The notes under the pieces are model-generated. The model searched no databases. It saw nothing but the letters and a program-made list of their open reading frames with translations, and was not told where the DNA came from. From NCBI GenBank assembly GCA_013388985.1, contig JACAEF010000029.1:1-48075 (forward strand): a DNA stretch of 48,075 nucleotides. Reading direction: 5' to 3'. The position numbers and the translations under genes are program-made. The DNA comes from Rhodocyclaceae bacterium (GTDB taxonomy: Bacteria; Pseudomonadota; Gammaproteobacteria; Burkholderiales; Rhodocyclaceae). Position 1 is the stretch's first letter; each line of letters begins with the position of its first letter. Of the stretch, positions 30,495 through 39,828 are shown piece after piece.

Positions 30495-30636
30495 GAGCTT
30501 ATGAATAGACCTGCTGCGCGTCCCGATCGCTGCGTTGGGCGGTGCTCGCTCCTCGCCTATCCACTCGATATGTCTCGTCGCTGCGCTCCGTCCGTCTTGC
30601 GCTCGGGCCGCTCGCTACGGTTACTTCACAAGCTCT
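30494..30636. mobile_element. 143-bp MITE-like or REP-type element between rseP and bamA
   Basis: The spacer begins at the rseP stop with AGAGCTTATGAA and ends with the inverted copy of AGAGCTTGTGAA (11 of 12 bases match), just before the bamA ribosome binding site. The inside is rich in GCTGCG, CTCGC and CGCTC words that could pair into long stems. No gene of its own is visible. rseP and bamA are usually separated by a short gap, so I infer a non-autonomous insertion or a dispersed palindromic element. Confidence 0.5.
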
Positions 30637-30643
30637 CTGAGGC

Positions 30644-32932
30644 ATGAAACGTTCACTTCTGGCCGGCGTGTTCGCGGCGATGCTGGCATCCAGCGCCGCC
30701 GCATTCGATCCTTTCGTGGTGCGCGACATCCGCGTCGAAGGCATCCAGCGCACCGAAGCCGGCACGGTGTTCAGCTACCTGCCGGTCAAGGTCGGCGACA
30801 CGCTCACCGAAGACAAGGCGGCGCAGGCCATCAAGGCGCTGTTCGCCACCGGCTTCTTCAAGGATGTGCGCCTCGAAGTCGAGGGCAACGTGCTGGTGGT
30901 GCTGGTCGAGGAGCGTCCGGCCATCGCCTCGCTGGAATTCGTCGGCGTCAAGGCCTTCGAGAAGGAAAACCTGCGCAAGGGCCTGCGCGAAGTGGGGCTG
31001 GCCGAATCGCGCATCTTCGACCGTTCGCTGGTGGATCGCGCCGAACAGGAACTCAAGCGCCAGTATCTGTCGCAGGGCTATTACGCCGCGCAGGTGACGA
31101 CGACCGTGACGCCGCTGGAACGCAACCGCGTCGGTATCACCTTCGCCGTCGAGGAAGGCGACATCGCCAAGATCCGCCAGATCAACATCGTCGGCGCGAA
31201 GGCCTTCAAGGAAAAGGAACTGCTCGAACAATTCACGCTGCGCACGCCCGGTTGGCTGACCTGGTATACCAAGAACGACCAGTATTCGAAACAGAAGCTC
31301 TCCGCCGATCTGGAAACCCTGCGTTCCTGGTATCTGGACCGCGGCTTCGTCGAGTTCAACATCGAGTCGACACAGGTGATGATCTCGCCGGACAAGCAGG
31401 ACATCTACATCACCATCAACATCAACGAGGGTGAGCGCTACACGGTGTCCTCGGTCAAGCTCGCCGGCGAACTGCTGCTGCCGGAAGAGGAATTGCTCAA
31501 GCTGGTGACGATCAAGCCGGGCGCGCTGTTTTCACGCGAGCAGGTGACGGCGACCACCAAGGCGATCGCCGAGAGGCTTGGCAACGACGGCTATGCCTTC
31601 GCCAACGTCAATGCCGCGCCGGAGCTCGACAAGGAGAAGAAGCAGGTCGCCTTCACGCTGTTCGTCGACCCGGGCCGGCGCGTCTATGTGCGGCGCATCC
31701 AGGTGCAGGGCAACACGAGGACGCGCGACGAGGTGATCCGCCGCGAGATGCGGCAGATGGAAGCCGCCTGGTATGACGGCGAGAAAATCAACAAGTCGCG
31801 CGCGCGCGTCGACAAGCTCGGCTATTTCGACGAGGTGACGGTCGAAACCCCGGCGGTGCCCGGCACCACCGACCAGGTGGATGTCACCGTGAATGTCAAG
31901 GAAAAGCCCACCGGCAACCTGATGCTCGGCGCCGGCCTGTCGAGCTCCGAAGGTCTCGTGTTCTCGGGCTCGGTCAACCAGCAGAACCTGTTCGGCAGCG
32001 GCAAGCACGTCGGCATCGGCTTCAACACCAGCAAGATCAACACGCTCTACTCGTTCTCCTATACCGATCCGTATTACACGGTGGATGGCATCAGCCGCGG
32101 CTTCGACGTCTATGCGCGCGACACCGATACCACGAAGCTGACCACCGTCGCGACCTATGCGACGAAATCGCTGGGTGGTGGCATCCGCTATGGCATCCCG
32201 ATCGGTGAGGACGATGCGATCAACTTCGGCCTCGCCGTCGATAGCACCGAGATCAAGACGACCAGCTACACGACGTCGACGATCACGAAGTTCATCGACA
32301 AATACGGCAGCAAGTTTTCCGGCGTGATCGGCACGCTCGGCTGGGCGAAGAACACGCTCGACAGCATCATCTACCCGATGTCCGGCTTCAACGCGCGTGT
32401 TTCCGGCGAAGTGGGGCTGGGCAGCAGCCTGCGTTATTACCGCACCAGCTTCCAATACCAGCGCTTCTTCCCGGTCGGCCGCGACTACACGCTGATGGTC
32501 AACGGTGAGTATGGCATCGGCGGCGGTATCGGCAACAAACCGTTGCCATTCTACAAGTATTACTATGCCGGTGGCGTCGGTTCGGTGCGCGGCTACAAGG
32601 CCGGCTCGCTCGGCCCGGTCGATCCGGATGCGACCAATTCCGACCAGCGCATCGGCGGCGACCGGCGCCTGGTCATGAACGCCGAATTCCTTTTCCCGAT
32701 GCCCGGCAGCGGCAAGGACAAATCCCTGCGCCTCGGCGCCTTCGTCGATGCCGGCTGGGTATGGGGCGTCGGCGAGAAGATGGACGTCGCCGATCTGCGT
32801 TACAGCACTGGGTTGTCATTGTCCTGGTCCTCGCCACTGGGCCCGCTGAAGTTCAGCCTGGCGCAGCCGCTCAACCGCAAGGACAGCGACAAGACCCAGC
32901 GCCTACAGTTCCAGATGGGCACCGTGTTCTGA
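30644..32932 (+). CDS. bamA: Outer membrane protein assembly factor BamA
   Basis: BamA is the beta-barrel core of the BAM machine. The 762-residue protein has a signal peptide ending in SAAA (about residue 20) and five POTRA domains (about 22-420; POTRA1 begins VVRDIRVEGIQRTEAGTVFSYL). A 16-strand barrel follows with the conserved VRGYKAGSLGP in loop 6, and the protein ends in the phenylalanine typical of outer-membrane proteins. It is followed by skp, as usual. Its expression may depend on the upstream 143-bp element, since that lies in the only spacer of note inside this operon. Confidence 0.97.
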   Translation: MKRSLLAGVFAAMLASSAAAFDPFVVRDIRVEGIQRTEAGTVFSYLPVKVGDTLTEDKAAQAIKALFATGFFKDVRLEVEGNVLVVLVEERPAIASLEFVGVKAFEKENLRKGLREVGLAESRIFDRSLVDRAEQELKRQYLSQGYYAAQVTTTVTPLERNRVGITFAVEEGDIAKIRQINIVGAKAFKEKELLEQFTLRTPGWLTWYTKNDQYSKQKLSADLETLRSWYLDRGFVEFNIESTQVMISPDKQDIYITININEGERYTVSSVKLAGELLLPEEELLKLVTIKPGALFSREQVTATTKAIAERLGNDGYAFANVNAAPELDKEKKQVAFTLFVDPGRRVYVRRIQVQGNTRTRDEVIRREMRQMEAAWYDGEKINKSRARVDKLGYFDEVTVETPAVPGTTDQVDVTVNVKEKPTGNLMLGAGLSSSEGLVFSGSVNQQNLFGSGKHVGIGFNTSKINTLYSFSYTDPYYTVDGISRGFDVYARDTDTTKLTTVATYATKSLGGGIRYGIPIGEDDAINFGLAVDSTEIKTTSYTTSTITKFIDKYGSKFSGVIGTLGWAKNTLDSIIYPMSGFNARVSGEVGLGSSLRYYRTSFQYQRFFPVGRDYTLMVNGEYGIGGGIGNKPLPFYKYYYAGGVGSVRGYKAGSLGPVDPDATNSDQRIGGDRRLVMNAEFLFPMPGSGKDKSLRLGAFVDAGWVWGVGEKMDVADLRYSTGLSLSWSSPLGPLKFSLAQPLNRKDSDKTQRLQFQMGTVF

Positions 32933-32945
32933 GACAGGAGAGATC

Positions 32946-33464
32946 ATGAATCGCATCATCAAGGTTTTCGCCCCGCTCATGCTTGCTCTGGCCGTCGCGC
33001 CCGCGTTCGCGGAAGGCGTGAAGATCGGCTTCGTCAATGGCCAGCGGGTGGTCAATGAGTCGCCGCAGGCCAAGCGCGCCAAGCAAAAGCTCGAGAAGGA
33101 ATTCGAAAAGCGCGATCAGGAATTGCAGCAGATGGCCAAGCGCCTGCAGGCGATGCAGGAGAATCTCGACAAGAACGGCATGACGATGGCCGAGAGCGAG
33201 CGACGCAACAAGGAGCGTGAATTCGCCGATCTGAACCGCGAATTCCAGCGCAAGCAGCGCGAGTTCCGCGAAGACCTGAACCTGCGACAGAACGAGGAGC
33301 TCGCGGCGATTTTCGAGCGCGCCAACAAGGTCATCAAGCAGGTCGCCGAGGCCGAGAAGTTCGACCTGATCGTGCAGGAGGCGGTGTATTTCAGCCCGCG
33401 CATCGACATCACCGAAAAGGTGATCAAGGCGCTCAGCAACGAAGCCGCGCCGGCCGCGAAGTAA
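32946..33464 (+). CDS. skp: Periplasmic chaperone Skp/OmpH
   Basis: This 172-residue protein has a signal peptide (cleavage after APAFA, about residue 22), a short beta part ([14 protein letters not shown]) and a long charged coiled coil (about residues 40-135), which forms the tentacles of the Skp trimer. It ends with the strand region around [13 protein letters not shown]. Skp carries unfolded outer-membrane proteins across the periplasm to BAM. It lies 13 bp behind bamA. Confidence 0.93.
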   Translation: MNRIIKVFAPLMLALAVAPAFAEGVKIGFVNGQRVVNESPQAKRAKQKLEKEFEKRDQELQQMAKRLQAMQENLDKNGMTMAESERRNKEREFADLNREFQRKQREFREDLNLRQNEELAAIFERANKVIKQVAEAEKFDLIVQEAVYFSPRIDITEKVIKALSNEAAPAAK

Positions 33465-33481
33465 GCGGCGCGCAAGTGGCG

Positions 33482-34507
33482 ATGCCGCGCACACTGGGCG
33501 AAATCGTCGCCCGTTTCGGCGGCGAGCTGAAAGGAGATCCGCAGCGACCCGTCACGGGGCTGGCCACGCTCGAGAACGCCGGCCCCGATCAGCTCAGCTT
33601 TCTGGCGAATCCCAAATACCGTCGCCAGCTGGCGACGACGCGCGCCGGCGCGGTGATCCTTAGCGCCGAAGCCGCGCCGGAATGCCCTTGCGATGCGATC
33701 GTCACGCCGCAACCCTATCTGTATTTCGCCCGCGTCTCGCAGTGGCTGGCCGAGGTGCCGCGCCCCGCGCCGGGTATTCATCCGAGCGCAGTGGTCGAAT
33801 CGGCCGTGCCAGCGAGCGCCGCGATCGGCCCGCTGGCCTGGATCGGTCCCGAGGTCACGCTCGGCGAAAACTGCGTGATCGGCGCGCACTGCCGCATCGG
33901 CGCCGGCGCGGCGATCGGTGACGACAGCTGGCTGTATCCTGGCGTGACGGTCTATCACGGCTGCCGCATCGGCCGGCGCGCGATCATTCATTCCGGCGTC
34001 GTCATCGGCGCGGACGGCTTCGGCTTTGCGCAAGATGGCGCGGCGTGGGTGAAGATCGCCCAGAGCGGCCGGGTCGTCATCGGCGATGACGTCGAGATCG
34101 GCGCCAATACGACGATCGATCGTGGCGCGCTGGAAGACACGGTGATCGAGGAGGGCGTCAAGCTCGACAACCAGATCCAGATCGCGCACAACGTCAGGAT
34201 CGGCCGCGATACCGCGATCGCCGGCTGCGTCGGCATCGCCGGCAGCACGAAGATCGGCGCGCGCTGCACCATCGGCGGCGCGGCGATGATCATCGGCCAT
34301 CTGACGCTGGCGGACGGCGTGCATGTTTCCGCCGGCACCTTCGTCGGCAAGTCGCTGCCGACAGCCGGCCACTATACCGGCACCGTACCGCTACAGGTGC
34401 ATGCCGAGTGGCTGAAAAACTTCGCCCATCTGCGTCATCTCGATGCGCTGACCGATAAAATACGCGCACTCGAAAAACGCCTCGCCGAACTGGAGAACCC
34501 CCGATGA
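33482..34507 (+). CDS. lpxD: UDP-3-O-(3-hydroxyacyl)glucosamine N-acyltransferase
   Basis: LpxD adds the second acyl chain in lipid A synthesis. The protein of about 341 residues has an N-terminal uridine-binding domain ([21 protein letters not shown]), then a left-handed beta helix of hexapeptide repeats. The catalytic histidine lies in [12 protein letters not shown], and a C-terminal helix closes the protein. The GTG at 33476, two codons upstream, is an equally possible start. The stop overlaps fabZ as ATGA. Confidence 0.95.
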   Translation: MPRTLGEIVARFGGELKGDPQRPVTGLATLENAGPDQLSFLANPKYRRQLATTRAGAVILSAEAAPECPCDAIVTPQPYLYFARVSQWLAEVPRPAPGIHPSAVVESAVPASAAIGPLAWIGPEVTLGENCVIGAHCRIGAGAAIGDDSWLYPGVTVYHGCRIGRRAIIHSGVVIGADGFGFAQDGAAWVKIAQSGRVVIGDDVEIGANTTIDRGALEDTVIEEGVKLDNQIQIAHNVRIGRDTAIAGCVGIAGSTKIGARCTIGGAAMIIGHLTLADGVHVSAGTFVGKSLPTAGHYTGTVPLQVHAEWLKNFAHLRHLDALTDKIRALEKRLAELENPR

Positions 34508-34962
34508 ACGCCCCGACCGCCATGGACATCCACCAGATCCTCGAATACCTGCCGCACCGCTATCCGATCCTGCTGGTGGACCGGGTGCTCGAAATCGTAC
34601 CGGGCGAACGCATCGTCGCGCTCAAGAACGTCAGCATGAACGAGCCGTTCTTCCCCGGCCATTATCCCCACCATCCGGTGATGCCCGGCGTGCTGATCGT
34701 CGAGGCGATGGCGCAGACGGCTGCGATCCTCTCTTTCCGCAAGATGGATGGCAAGCCCGAGACGGATGCCGTCTATTATTTCGTCGGCATCGATGGCGCG
34801 CGCTTCAAGCGGCCGGTAACTCCCGGCGACCAGCTGATCATCGAGGTCAGCATCCTCGGCAGCAAGCGTGGCATGTGGAAATTCGCCGCCCAGGCCAAGG
34901 TCGACGGCCAGCTCGCCTGCGAGGCAGAACTGATCTGCACGATGCGCAAGCTGGATAAATGA
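34504..34962 (+). CDS. fabZ: 3-hydroxyacyl-ACP dehydratase FabZ
   Basis: FabZ dehydrates hydroxyacyl-ACP in fatty-acid elongation and so competes with LpxA for hydroxymyristoyl-ACP. The 152-residue hotdog-fold protein has the catalytic histidine H53 in [14 protein letters not shown] and glutamate E67 in LIVEAMAQ. Placing fabZ between lpxD and lpxA is the common proteobacterial arrangement and links phospholipid and lipid A supply. Confidence 0.97.
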   Translation: MNAPTAMDIHQILEYLPHRYPILLVDRVLEIVPGERIVALKNVSMNEPFFPGHYPHHPVMPGVLIVEAMAQTAAILSFRKMDGKPETDAVYYFVGIDGARFKRPVTPGDQLIIEVSILGSKRGMWKFAAQAKVDGQLACEAELICTMRKLDK

Positions 34963-34963
34963 G

Positions 34964-35746
34964 ATGGCGGTCAGCATCCATCCGACCGCGCTGATCGATC
35001 CCGCGGCGCGGCTCGGCGAGAACGTCACGGTCGGCGCCTACACGATCATCGGCGCCGAGGTCGAAATCGGCGACGGCACCTGGATCGGCCCGCACGTCGT
35101 GATCAACGGGCCGACGAAGATCGGCCGCGACAACCGCATCTTCCAGTTCGCCTCGCTGGGCGAGATGCCGCAGGACAAGAAATACGCCGGCGAGCCGACG
35201 CGGCTCGAGATCGGCGACCGCAACACGATCCGCGAGTTCTGCACCTTCAACCGCGGCACGGTCCAGGATGCCGGCGTGACGCGCATCGGCAACGACAACT
35301 GGATCATGGCCTACGTGCATCTGGCGCATGACTGCCAGATCGGCAATCACACCATCTTCGCCAACAACGCGCAGCTCGCCGGTCATGTGCATGTCGGCGA
35401 CTGGGCGATCCTCGGCGGCTTCACCGGCGTGCACCAGTTCGTGCGCGTCGGCGCGCATTGCATGACGGGCGTGGGCAGCGTCGTGCTACAGGACATCCCG
35501 CCCTATGTCATGGCTGCCGGCAATCCGGCCGCACCGCATGGCATCAACAGCGAAGGCCTGAAGCGACGCGGCTTCGCGCCGGAAACGATCGCTAGCATCC
35601 GCCGCGCCTACAAGACGCTCTACCGCAGCGGCCTCAAACTCGACGAGGCGATCGCGGCGATCTCCGTCGATGCGCAGGCGGGCGTCCCCGAACTCGTGCC
35701 GCTGGCCGAATTCCTTGCCGCACCCGGCCGCGGCATCATTCGATAG
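34964..35746 (+). CDS. lpxA: Acyl-ACP--UDP-N-acetylglucosamine O-acyltransferase
   Basis: LpxA starts lipid A synthesis. The 260-residue protein is a left-handed beta helix with many hexapeptide units from residue 1, the catalytic His at about residue 122 in [11 protein letters not shown], and [13 protein letters not shown] and MAAGNPA in the later coils, with a C-terminal helical domain. It starts 1 bp after fabZ and abuts lpxB without a gap. Confidence 0.97.
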   Translation: MAVSIHPTALIDPAARLGENVTVGAYTIIGAEVEIGDGTWIGPHVVINGPTKIGRDNRIFQFASLGEMPQDKKYAGEPTRLEIGDRNTIREFCTFNRGTVQDAGVTRIGNDNWIMAYVHLAHDCQIGNHTIFANNAQLAGHVHVGDWAILGGFTGVHQFVRVGAHCMTGVGSVVLQDIPPYVMAAGNPAAPHGINSEGLKRRGFAPETIASIRRAYKTLYRSGLKLDEAIAAISVDAQAGVPELVPLAEFLAAPGRGIIR

Positions 35747-36976
35747 ATGGCGGTTCGCATCGCGCTGGTCGCCGGCGAGGCTTCGGGCGATCTGCTGGCC
35801 GCGCATCTGATCGAGGCATTGAAGTGCCGTCTCGCCAGCGCCGAGTTTTACGGCATCGGCGGGCCGAAGATGCAGCGCGCCGGTTTCACCGCCTGGTGGC
35901 CGGCGGAAACCCTGGCGGTGCGCGGCTACGCCGAGGTGCTCAAGCACTACCGCAGGATCGCCGGCGTACGCAAACAGCTGCTCAAGCGGCTGCTCGCCGA
36001 TCCGCCCGACGTCTTCATCGGCGTCGATGCGCCGGATTTCAACCTCTGGCTGGAACGGCGCCTCAAGCGCGCCGGCATCCGCACCGTGCATTACGTCAGC
36101 CCTTCGGTCTGGGCCTGGCGCGGCGGGCGTGTCAAGAAGATCGCGCGCGCCTGCGACCGCCTGCTGGCGCTGTTTCCCTTCGAGCCGCCGCTCTATGAAA
36201 AAGTCGGCCTGCCGGTCGATTACGTCGGCCATCCGCTCGCCGACGTGCTGCCGGTCGAATCGCAGCGCAAGGCGGCGCGCGAACGCCTGGGCCTGAATGG
36301 CGCCGGCGGCCCGGTGATCGCCCTGCTGCCCGGCAGCCGCCAGTCGGAAGTCGCATTCCATGCGGAGCTCTTCATCCGCACGGCCGCCTTGCTGCGCGAG
36401 CGCTTCCCCGACGCGGTGTTTCTCGTGCCGCTGGTCTCGCGCGAGACGCGCACATTGTTCGAGGAAGCGCTCTGGAAGCTGGGATTCCAGGACTGGCTGA
36501 TCAAGGAGGCGCCGGTGCGCCCCGGCTTCGAAGTCACGCACATCGAGCTCGATGCGGCGCCGCCCGTCGTCGGCTGCATGAAGCTCTTGTTCGGCCATGC
36601 GCAGGAGGCGCTTGCCGCCTGCGATGGCGCACTGGTGGCGAGCGGCACGGCGACATTGGAGGCCGCGCTGCTCAAGGCACCGCATGTGATCACCTATCGC
36701 ATGTCGCCGTGGTCATGGCGGCTGATGAAGCGCATGCGCTACCAGCCCTGGGTCGGGCTACCGAACATCCTCGCCGGCCGCTTCGTCGTGCCGGAATTCC
36801 TGCAGGACGAAGCGACAGCGGAGAACCTCGCCCAGGCGCTCGGCAATCTCGTGCTGGATGCCGAGGTGCGCCGGCGCTTGGCCGCGTGCTTCACCGACTT
36901 GCATCGGCAGCTCAGGCAGAACACTGCCGAGAGGGCGGCGGCGGCGATCCTACCGATGCTCGGCCAGACGATATGA
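35747..36976 (+). CDS. lpxB: Lipid-A-disaccharide synthase
   Basis: LpxB joins UDP-diacylglucosamine to lipid X. The 409-residue GT-B glycosyltransferase has the N-terminal VAGEASGDLLAAHLI, the conserved GIGGPKM, YVSPSVWAWR, YVGHPLAD and LLPGSRQSEV, and the C-terminal SGTATLEAALL. Residues 27-35 (CRLASAEFY) come from repeat copy 9, where relatives have an unrelated stretch of the same length before GIGGP. The C-terminal end runs on to a 150-bp spacer before rnhB. Confidence 0.96.
   Translation: MAVRIALVAGEASGDLLAAHLIEALKCRLASAEFYGIGGPKMQRAGFTAWWPAETLAVRGYAEVLKHYRRIAGVRKQLLKRLLADPPDVFIGVDAPDFNLWLERRLKRAGIRTVHYVSPSVWAWRGGRVKKIARACDRLLALFPFEPPLYEKVGLPVDYVGHPLADVLPVESQRKAARERLGLNGAGGPVIALLPGSRQSEVAFHAELFIRTAALLRERFPDAVFLVPLVSRETRTLFEEALWKLGFQDWLIKEAPVRPGFEVTHIELDAAPPVVGCMKLLFGHAQEALAACDGALVASGTATLEAALLKAPHVITYRMSPWSWRLMKRMRYQPWVGLPNILAGRFVVPEFLQDEATAENLAQALGNLVLDAEVRRRLAACFTDLHRQLRQNTAERAAAAILPMLGQTI
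35825..35849 (+). repeat. Dispersed 25-bp repeat, copy 9 (within lpxB, sense)
   Basis: TGCCGT, the core GCCAGCGCCGA and TTTT (one change at the last base). lpxB reads it as CRLASAEF. Confidence 0.85.
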
Positions 36977-37114
36977 GATGGGAGTTCGATGGATATCGAT
37001 GCAGCGTTTGCGACGGGCCGCCCCGAGCAAACGCGGCACGCGCCGCCAGGCGCAATTTGCAACCAGGATTCTACGAAGACGCCCGTGATATCGAGCGTAG
37101 CGAGCATTTTTGAA

Positions 37115-37130
37115 CCCCCCGAGAGGGGGG
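37115..37130 (+). promoter_or_regulatory. C6/G6 hairpin covering the probable rnhB ribosome binding site and start
   Basis: Six C, a GAGA tetraloop (GNRA type) and six G form a perfect stem. The last G is the first base of the likely GTG start, so the purine-rich ribosome binding site would be hidden in the folded mRNA. A second G6 run at 37135-37140 could pair instead. Confidence 0.55.
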
Positions 37131-37711
37131 TGAAGGGGGGCGGGCCATTCATTTGTGGAGTAGATGAGGCCGGACGCGGCCCGCTCGCCGGGCCGGTGGT
37201 CGCGGCGGCGGTGATCCTCGATGCGGCGCGGCCGATCGTCGGCCTGGACGATTCGAAAAAACTCACGGCCGCCAAGCGCGAGAAACTCGCGGACGAAATC
37301 CGCGCCAGGGCGCTGGCCTGGAGTGTGGCCGAAGCGACGGTCGAGGAGATCGACACCCTCAACATCCTGCAGGCCAGCTTGCTGGCGATGCAGCGTGCCG
37401 TCGCCGGCTTGACGCTGATGCCGAGCGAGGCGCTCATCGACGGCAACCGTTGTCCCGCGCTGGCCATGCCCGCCCGCGCCATCGTCGGCGGCGATGCCTC
37501 GGTGCCGGAAATCTCGGCCGCCTCGATCCTCGCCAAGACCGTGCGCGATGCCGGCATGCGTCTTTTGCACGAGCGTTTTCCCCAGTATGGCTTCGACCGG
37601 CACATGGGCTATGGCACGCCGGCGCACTTGGCCGCGCTGCGCAGGCACGGGCCGTGTCCGGCGCATCGCAAGAGCTTCGCGCCGGTGCGCCAACTAATGC
37701 TGTTTGCATGA
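37130..37711 (+). CDS. rnhB: Ribonuclease HII
   Basis: RNase HII removes RNA from RNA-DNA hybrids and single ribonucleotides. The protein of about 193 residues starts near [17 protein letters not shown] with the first two acidic catalytic residues, has [13 protein letters not shown], and the third and fourth sites in ALIDGN and [14 protein letters not shown]. The open frame reaches back to an ATG at 36989, but that adds about 47 residues with no family likeness that cross the hairpin. I prefer the GTG at 37130. Its stop overlaps the next gene (ATGA). Confidence 0.9.
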   Translation: MKGGGPFICGVDEAGRGPLAGPVVAAAVILDAARPIVGLDDSKKLTAAKREKLADEIRARALAWSVAEATVEEIDTLNILQASLLAMQRAVAGLTLMPSEALIDGNRCPALAMPARAIVGGDASVPEISAASILAKTVRDAGMRLLHERFPQYGFDRHMGYGTPAHLAALRRHGPCPAHRKSFAPVRQLMLFA

Positions 37712-38496
37712 AGACGGTCACCTCGCGCGACAATCCGAAACTCAAGGCGCTGCGCCTGCTGCTCGCCGATGCGCGCAAGCAGCGGGCGAGCGGTAAGAGT
37801 GTGCTCGAAGGCCCGCACCTGGTCGCCGCCGCGCTCGATCACGGCGTGCTTCCCGATCTCGTCGTGGTGAGCGAGAGCGCCGTGAAAAACCCGGAAGTCC
37901 TGGCGCTGATCGAACGTGCCGGCCAGGCCGAAACGCTCTGCCTGCCCGATGCCTTGTTCCGCAGCTTGAGCGAGCTGGCCTCGCCGGCCGGCCTCCTCGC
38001 CCGCATTGCCATACCTGCCGTCCCGTCAGCGCCGAGTTTCGAGATCACGGGCGATTGCCTGCTGCTCGACGCGGTGCAGGATGCCGGCAACGTCGGTACG
38101 CTGCTGCGCACCGCGGCGGCGGCCGGGGTGCGCGACGTGCTGCTCGGGCCCGGTTGTGCGGGCGCCTGGACGCCACGCGTGCTGCGCGCCGCGCAGGGCG
38201 CGCATTTCGGCCTGCGCCTGCGCGAACAGGTCGATCTCGCAGCTTTCCTGAAGGGCTATCCCGGCCTTTCCATTGCCACTGTCGCGCGCGAGGGCGAACC
38301 CCTCTATGCGCTCGATCTGACCAGACCCGTCGCCTGGCTGTTCGGCAACGAGGGGCAGGGGCTCTCTGCCGGCCTGGTCGCGCGGGCGTTGCGGCGCGCG
38401 ACCATCCCGCTCGCGCCCGATTGCGAATCGCTCAACGTGGCGGCCGCCGCCGCCATTTGCCTGTTCGAAATGCGCCGCCAACGCGAATTCCGGTAA
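37708..38496 (+). CDS. SpoU/TrmH family RNA 2'-O-methyltransferase
   Basis: This 262-residue SPOUT methyltransferase has an N-terminal substrate-binding domain ([14 protein letters not shown] at the start) and the knotted catalytic domain with [33 protein letters not shown] and [21 protein letters not shown]. It acts on rRNA or tRNA; the target base cannot be told, so I give no symbol. It follows rnhB with an ATGA overlap. Repeat copy 10 encodes AVPSAPSF in the loop just before the catalytic domain. Confidence 0.9.
   Translation: MKTVTSRDNPKLKALRLLLADARKQRASGKSVLEGPHLVAAALDHGVLPDLVVVSESAVKNPEVLALIERAGQAETLCLPDALFRSLSELASPAGLLARIAIPAVPSAPSFEITGDCLLLDAVQDAGNVGTLLRTAAAAGVRDVLLGPGCAGAWTPRVLRAAQGAHFGLRLREQVDLAAFLKGYPGLSIATVAREGEPLYALDLTRPVAWLFGNEGQGLSAGLVARALRRATIPLAPDCESLNVAAAAAICLFEMRRQREFR
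38016..38040 (+). repeat. Dispersed 25-bp repeat, copy 10 (within the SpoU methyltransferase gene, sense)
   Basis: TGCCGT start, core with one change (GTCAGCGCCGA), TTTC end. It is read as VPSAPSF in the linker between the two domains. Confidence 0.8.
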
Positions 38497-38534
38497 AGTC
38501 TCCGTCGTCGCGGTGGCATGACGGAGGAAAACGG

Positions 38535-38975
38535 ATGGATCTCGCATGGTGGCATTGGGCGGTCGGCGGCATCGTGCTGATCGTCGCGGAACTGGTGGTG
38601 CCCTCGTTCGTGCTGATCTGGTTCGGTGCGGGGGCGCTCGTCGTGGCCCTGGCCGTGGCGCTGGCGGACCTGACGCTCACCGCGCAGCTCGGCCTGTGGT
38701 TGATCGTCTCGCTGGTGCTGGTGGCGGCCTGGTTCAAGGTCTTCAAGCCAGGCATGCACAAGACCAGGATCGGCATGGCCGATGCCGACGTGATCGGCGA
38801 GGTTGGCCTGCTGGTGCGCGACGTGGCGCCCTTCGAGAAGGGCGAGGTGCGCTTCCAGAAGCCGCTGCTGGGCGACGATGTGTGGACCTGTATCGCCGAC
38901 GAGGCGATCAAGAGCGGCGAGCGCGTGCGCGTCGTCGCGGTCGAGGGCAGTTTCCTGAAAGTCGAAAGGGTCTGA
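38535..38975 (+). CDS. NfeD-like membrane protein
   Basis: This 146-residue protein has two or three membrane helices (about residues 5-27, 30-48 and 52-68) and a C-terminal OB-fold (GEVGLLVRDV through VVAVEGSFLKVERV). NfeD proteins are partners of stomatin/SPFH proteins, and the next gene, 1 bp away, is one. The pair is thought to organise or protect membrane proteins; YbbK (QmcA) and YbbJ are the E. coli relatives. The start at 38535 follows GGAGGAAA, a strong ribosome binding site. Confidence 0.9.
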   Translation: MDLAWWHWAVGGIVLIVAELVVPSFVLIWFGAGALVVALAVALADLTLTAQLGLWLIVSLVLVAAWFKVFKPGMHKTRIGMADADVIGEVGLLVRDVAPFEKGEVRFQKPLLGDDVWTCIADEAIKSGERVRVVAVEGSFLKVERV

Positions 38976-38976
38976 C

Positions 38977-39828
38977 ATGGACATGATGATCTTCGTCATT
39001 GCGCTCTTGGTATTCGCCGGCATCACGCTCGCCAAGGGCATCCGCATCGTGCCGCAGGGCGAGGAATGGATCGTCGAGCGGCTCGGCAAGTATCACGGCA
39101 CGCTGCATCCGGGCCTCAACATCATCATTCCCTATCTCGACCAGGTGCGCTACAAGCTCGTCACCAAGGACATCATCCTCGACGTGCAGGAGCAGGAGGT
39201 GATCACGCGCGACAACGCGGTGATCGTCACCAACGCGATCGCCTTCATCAAGGTCACCGATCCGATCAAGGCGGTGTATGGCGTCACCGACTTCGCCGAG
39301 GCGATCCGCAACATGATCATGACCACGCTGCGCTCGATCATCGGCGAGATGAACCTCGACGAGGCGCTCTCCAACCGCGACAAGATCAAGGCGCGGCTGC
39401 GGGAGAGCATTGCCGACGAGGCGATCGACTGGGGCCTGACGGTCAAATCGGTCGAGATCCAGGACATCAAGCCCAGCCCCTCGATGCAGAAGGCGATGGA
39501 GATGCAGGCCGCCGCCGAGCGCGAAAGGAAGGCGATGGTCACCAAGTCGGAAGGCGAGAAGCAGTCGATGATCCTGCAGGCCGAGGCGCGGCTCGAATCG
39601 GCACGCCGCGACGCCGAGGCGCAGGTGACGCTGGCCGAGGCTTCCGCCGAGGCGATCAAGCGCGTGACGGTGGCGATCGGCGAGCAGGAGGCGCCGATGC
39701 GTTACCTGCTCGGCGAGAAATACATCATGGCGATGAGCAAGCTGGCGGCATCGGAAAACGCCAAGACGATCCTGATCCCGGGCGATCTGCAGGAGACGAT
39801 CCGTTCGGTTCTCGGCCGGAAAGGCTGA
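38977..39828 (+). CDS. Stomatin/prohibitin-like SPFH protein (QmcA family)
   Basis: This 283-residue protein has one N-terminal membrane helix (about residues 3-20), then the SPFH/band-7 domain (IRIVPQGEEWIVERLGKYHGTLHPGLNIIIPYLD through KSVEIQDIKPS), and a long helical region rich in Glu and Ala (about 175-240) for oligomer formation. Such proteins form large membrane-bound rings that enclose FtsH or other partners. It lies 1 bp after its NfeD partner. Its stop TGA abuts the convergent transporter stop with no base between. Confidence 0.93.
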   Translation: MDMMIFVIALLVFAGITLAKGIRIVPQGEEWIVERLGKYHGTLHPGLNIIIPYLDQVRYKLVTKDIILDVQEQEVITRDNAVIVTNAIAFIKVTDPIKAVYGVTDFAEAIRNMIMTTLRSIIGEMNLDEALSNRDKIKARLRESIADEAIDWGLTVKSVEIQDIKPSPSMQKAMEMQAAAERERKAMVTKSEGEKQSMILQAEARLESARRDAEAQVTLAEASAEAIKRVTVAIGEQEAPMRYLLGEKYIMAMSKLAASENAKTILIPGDLQETIRSVLGRKG

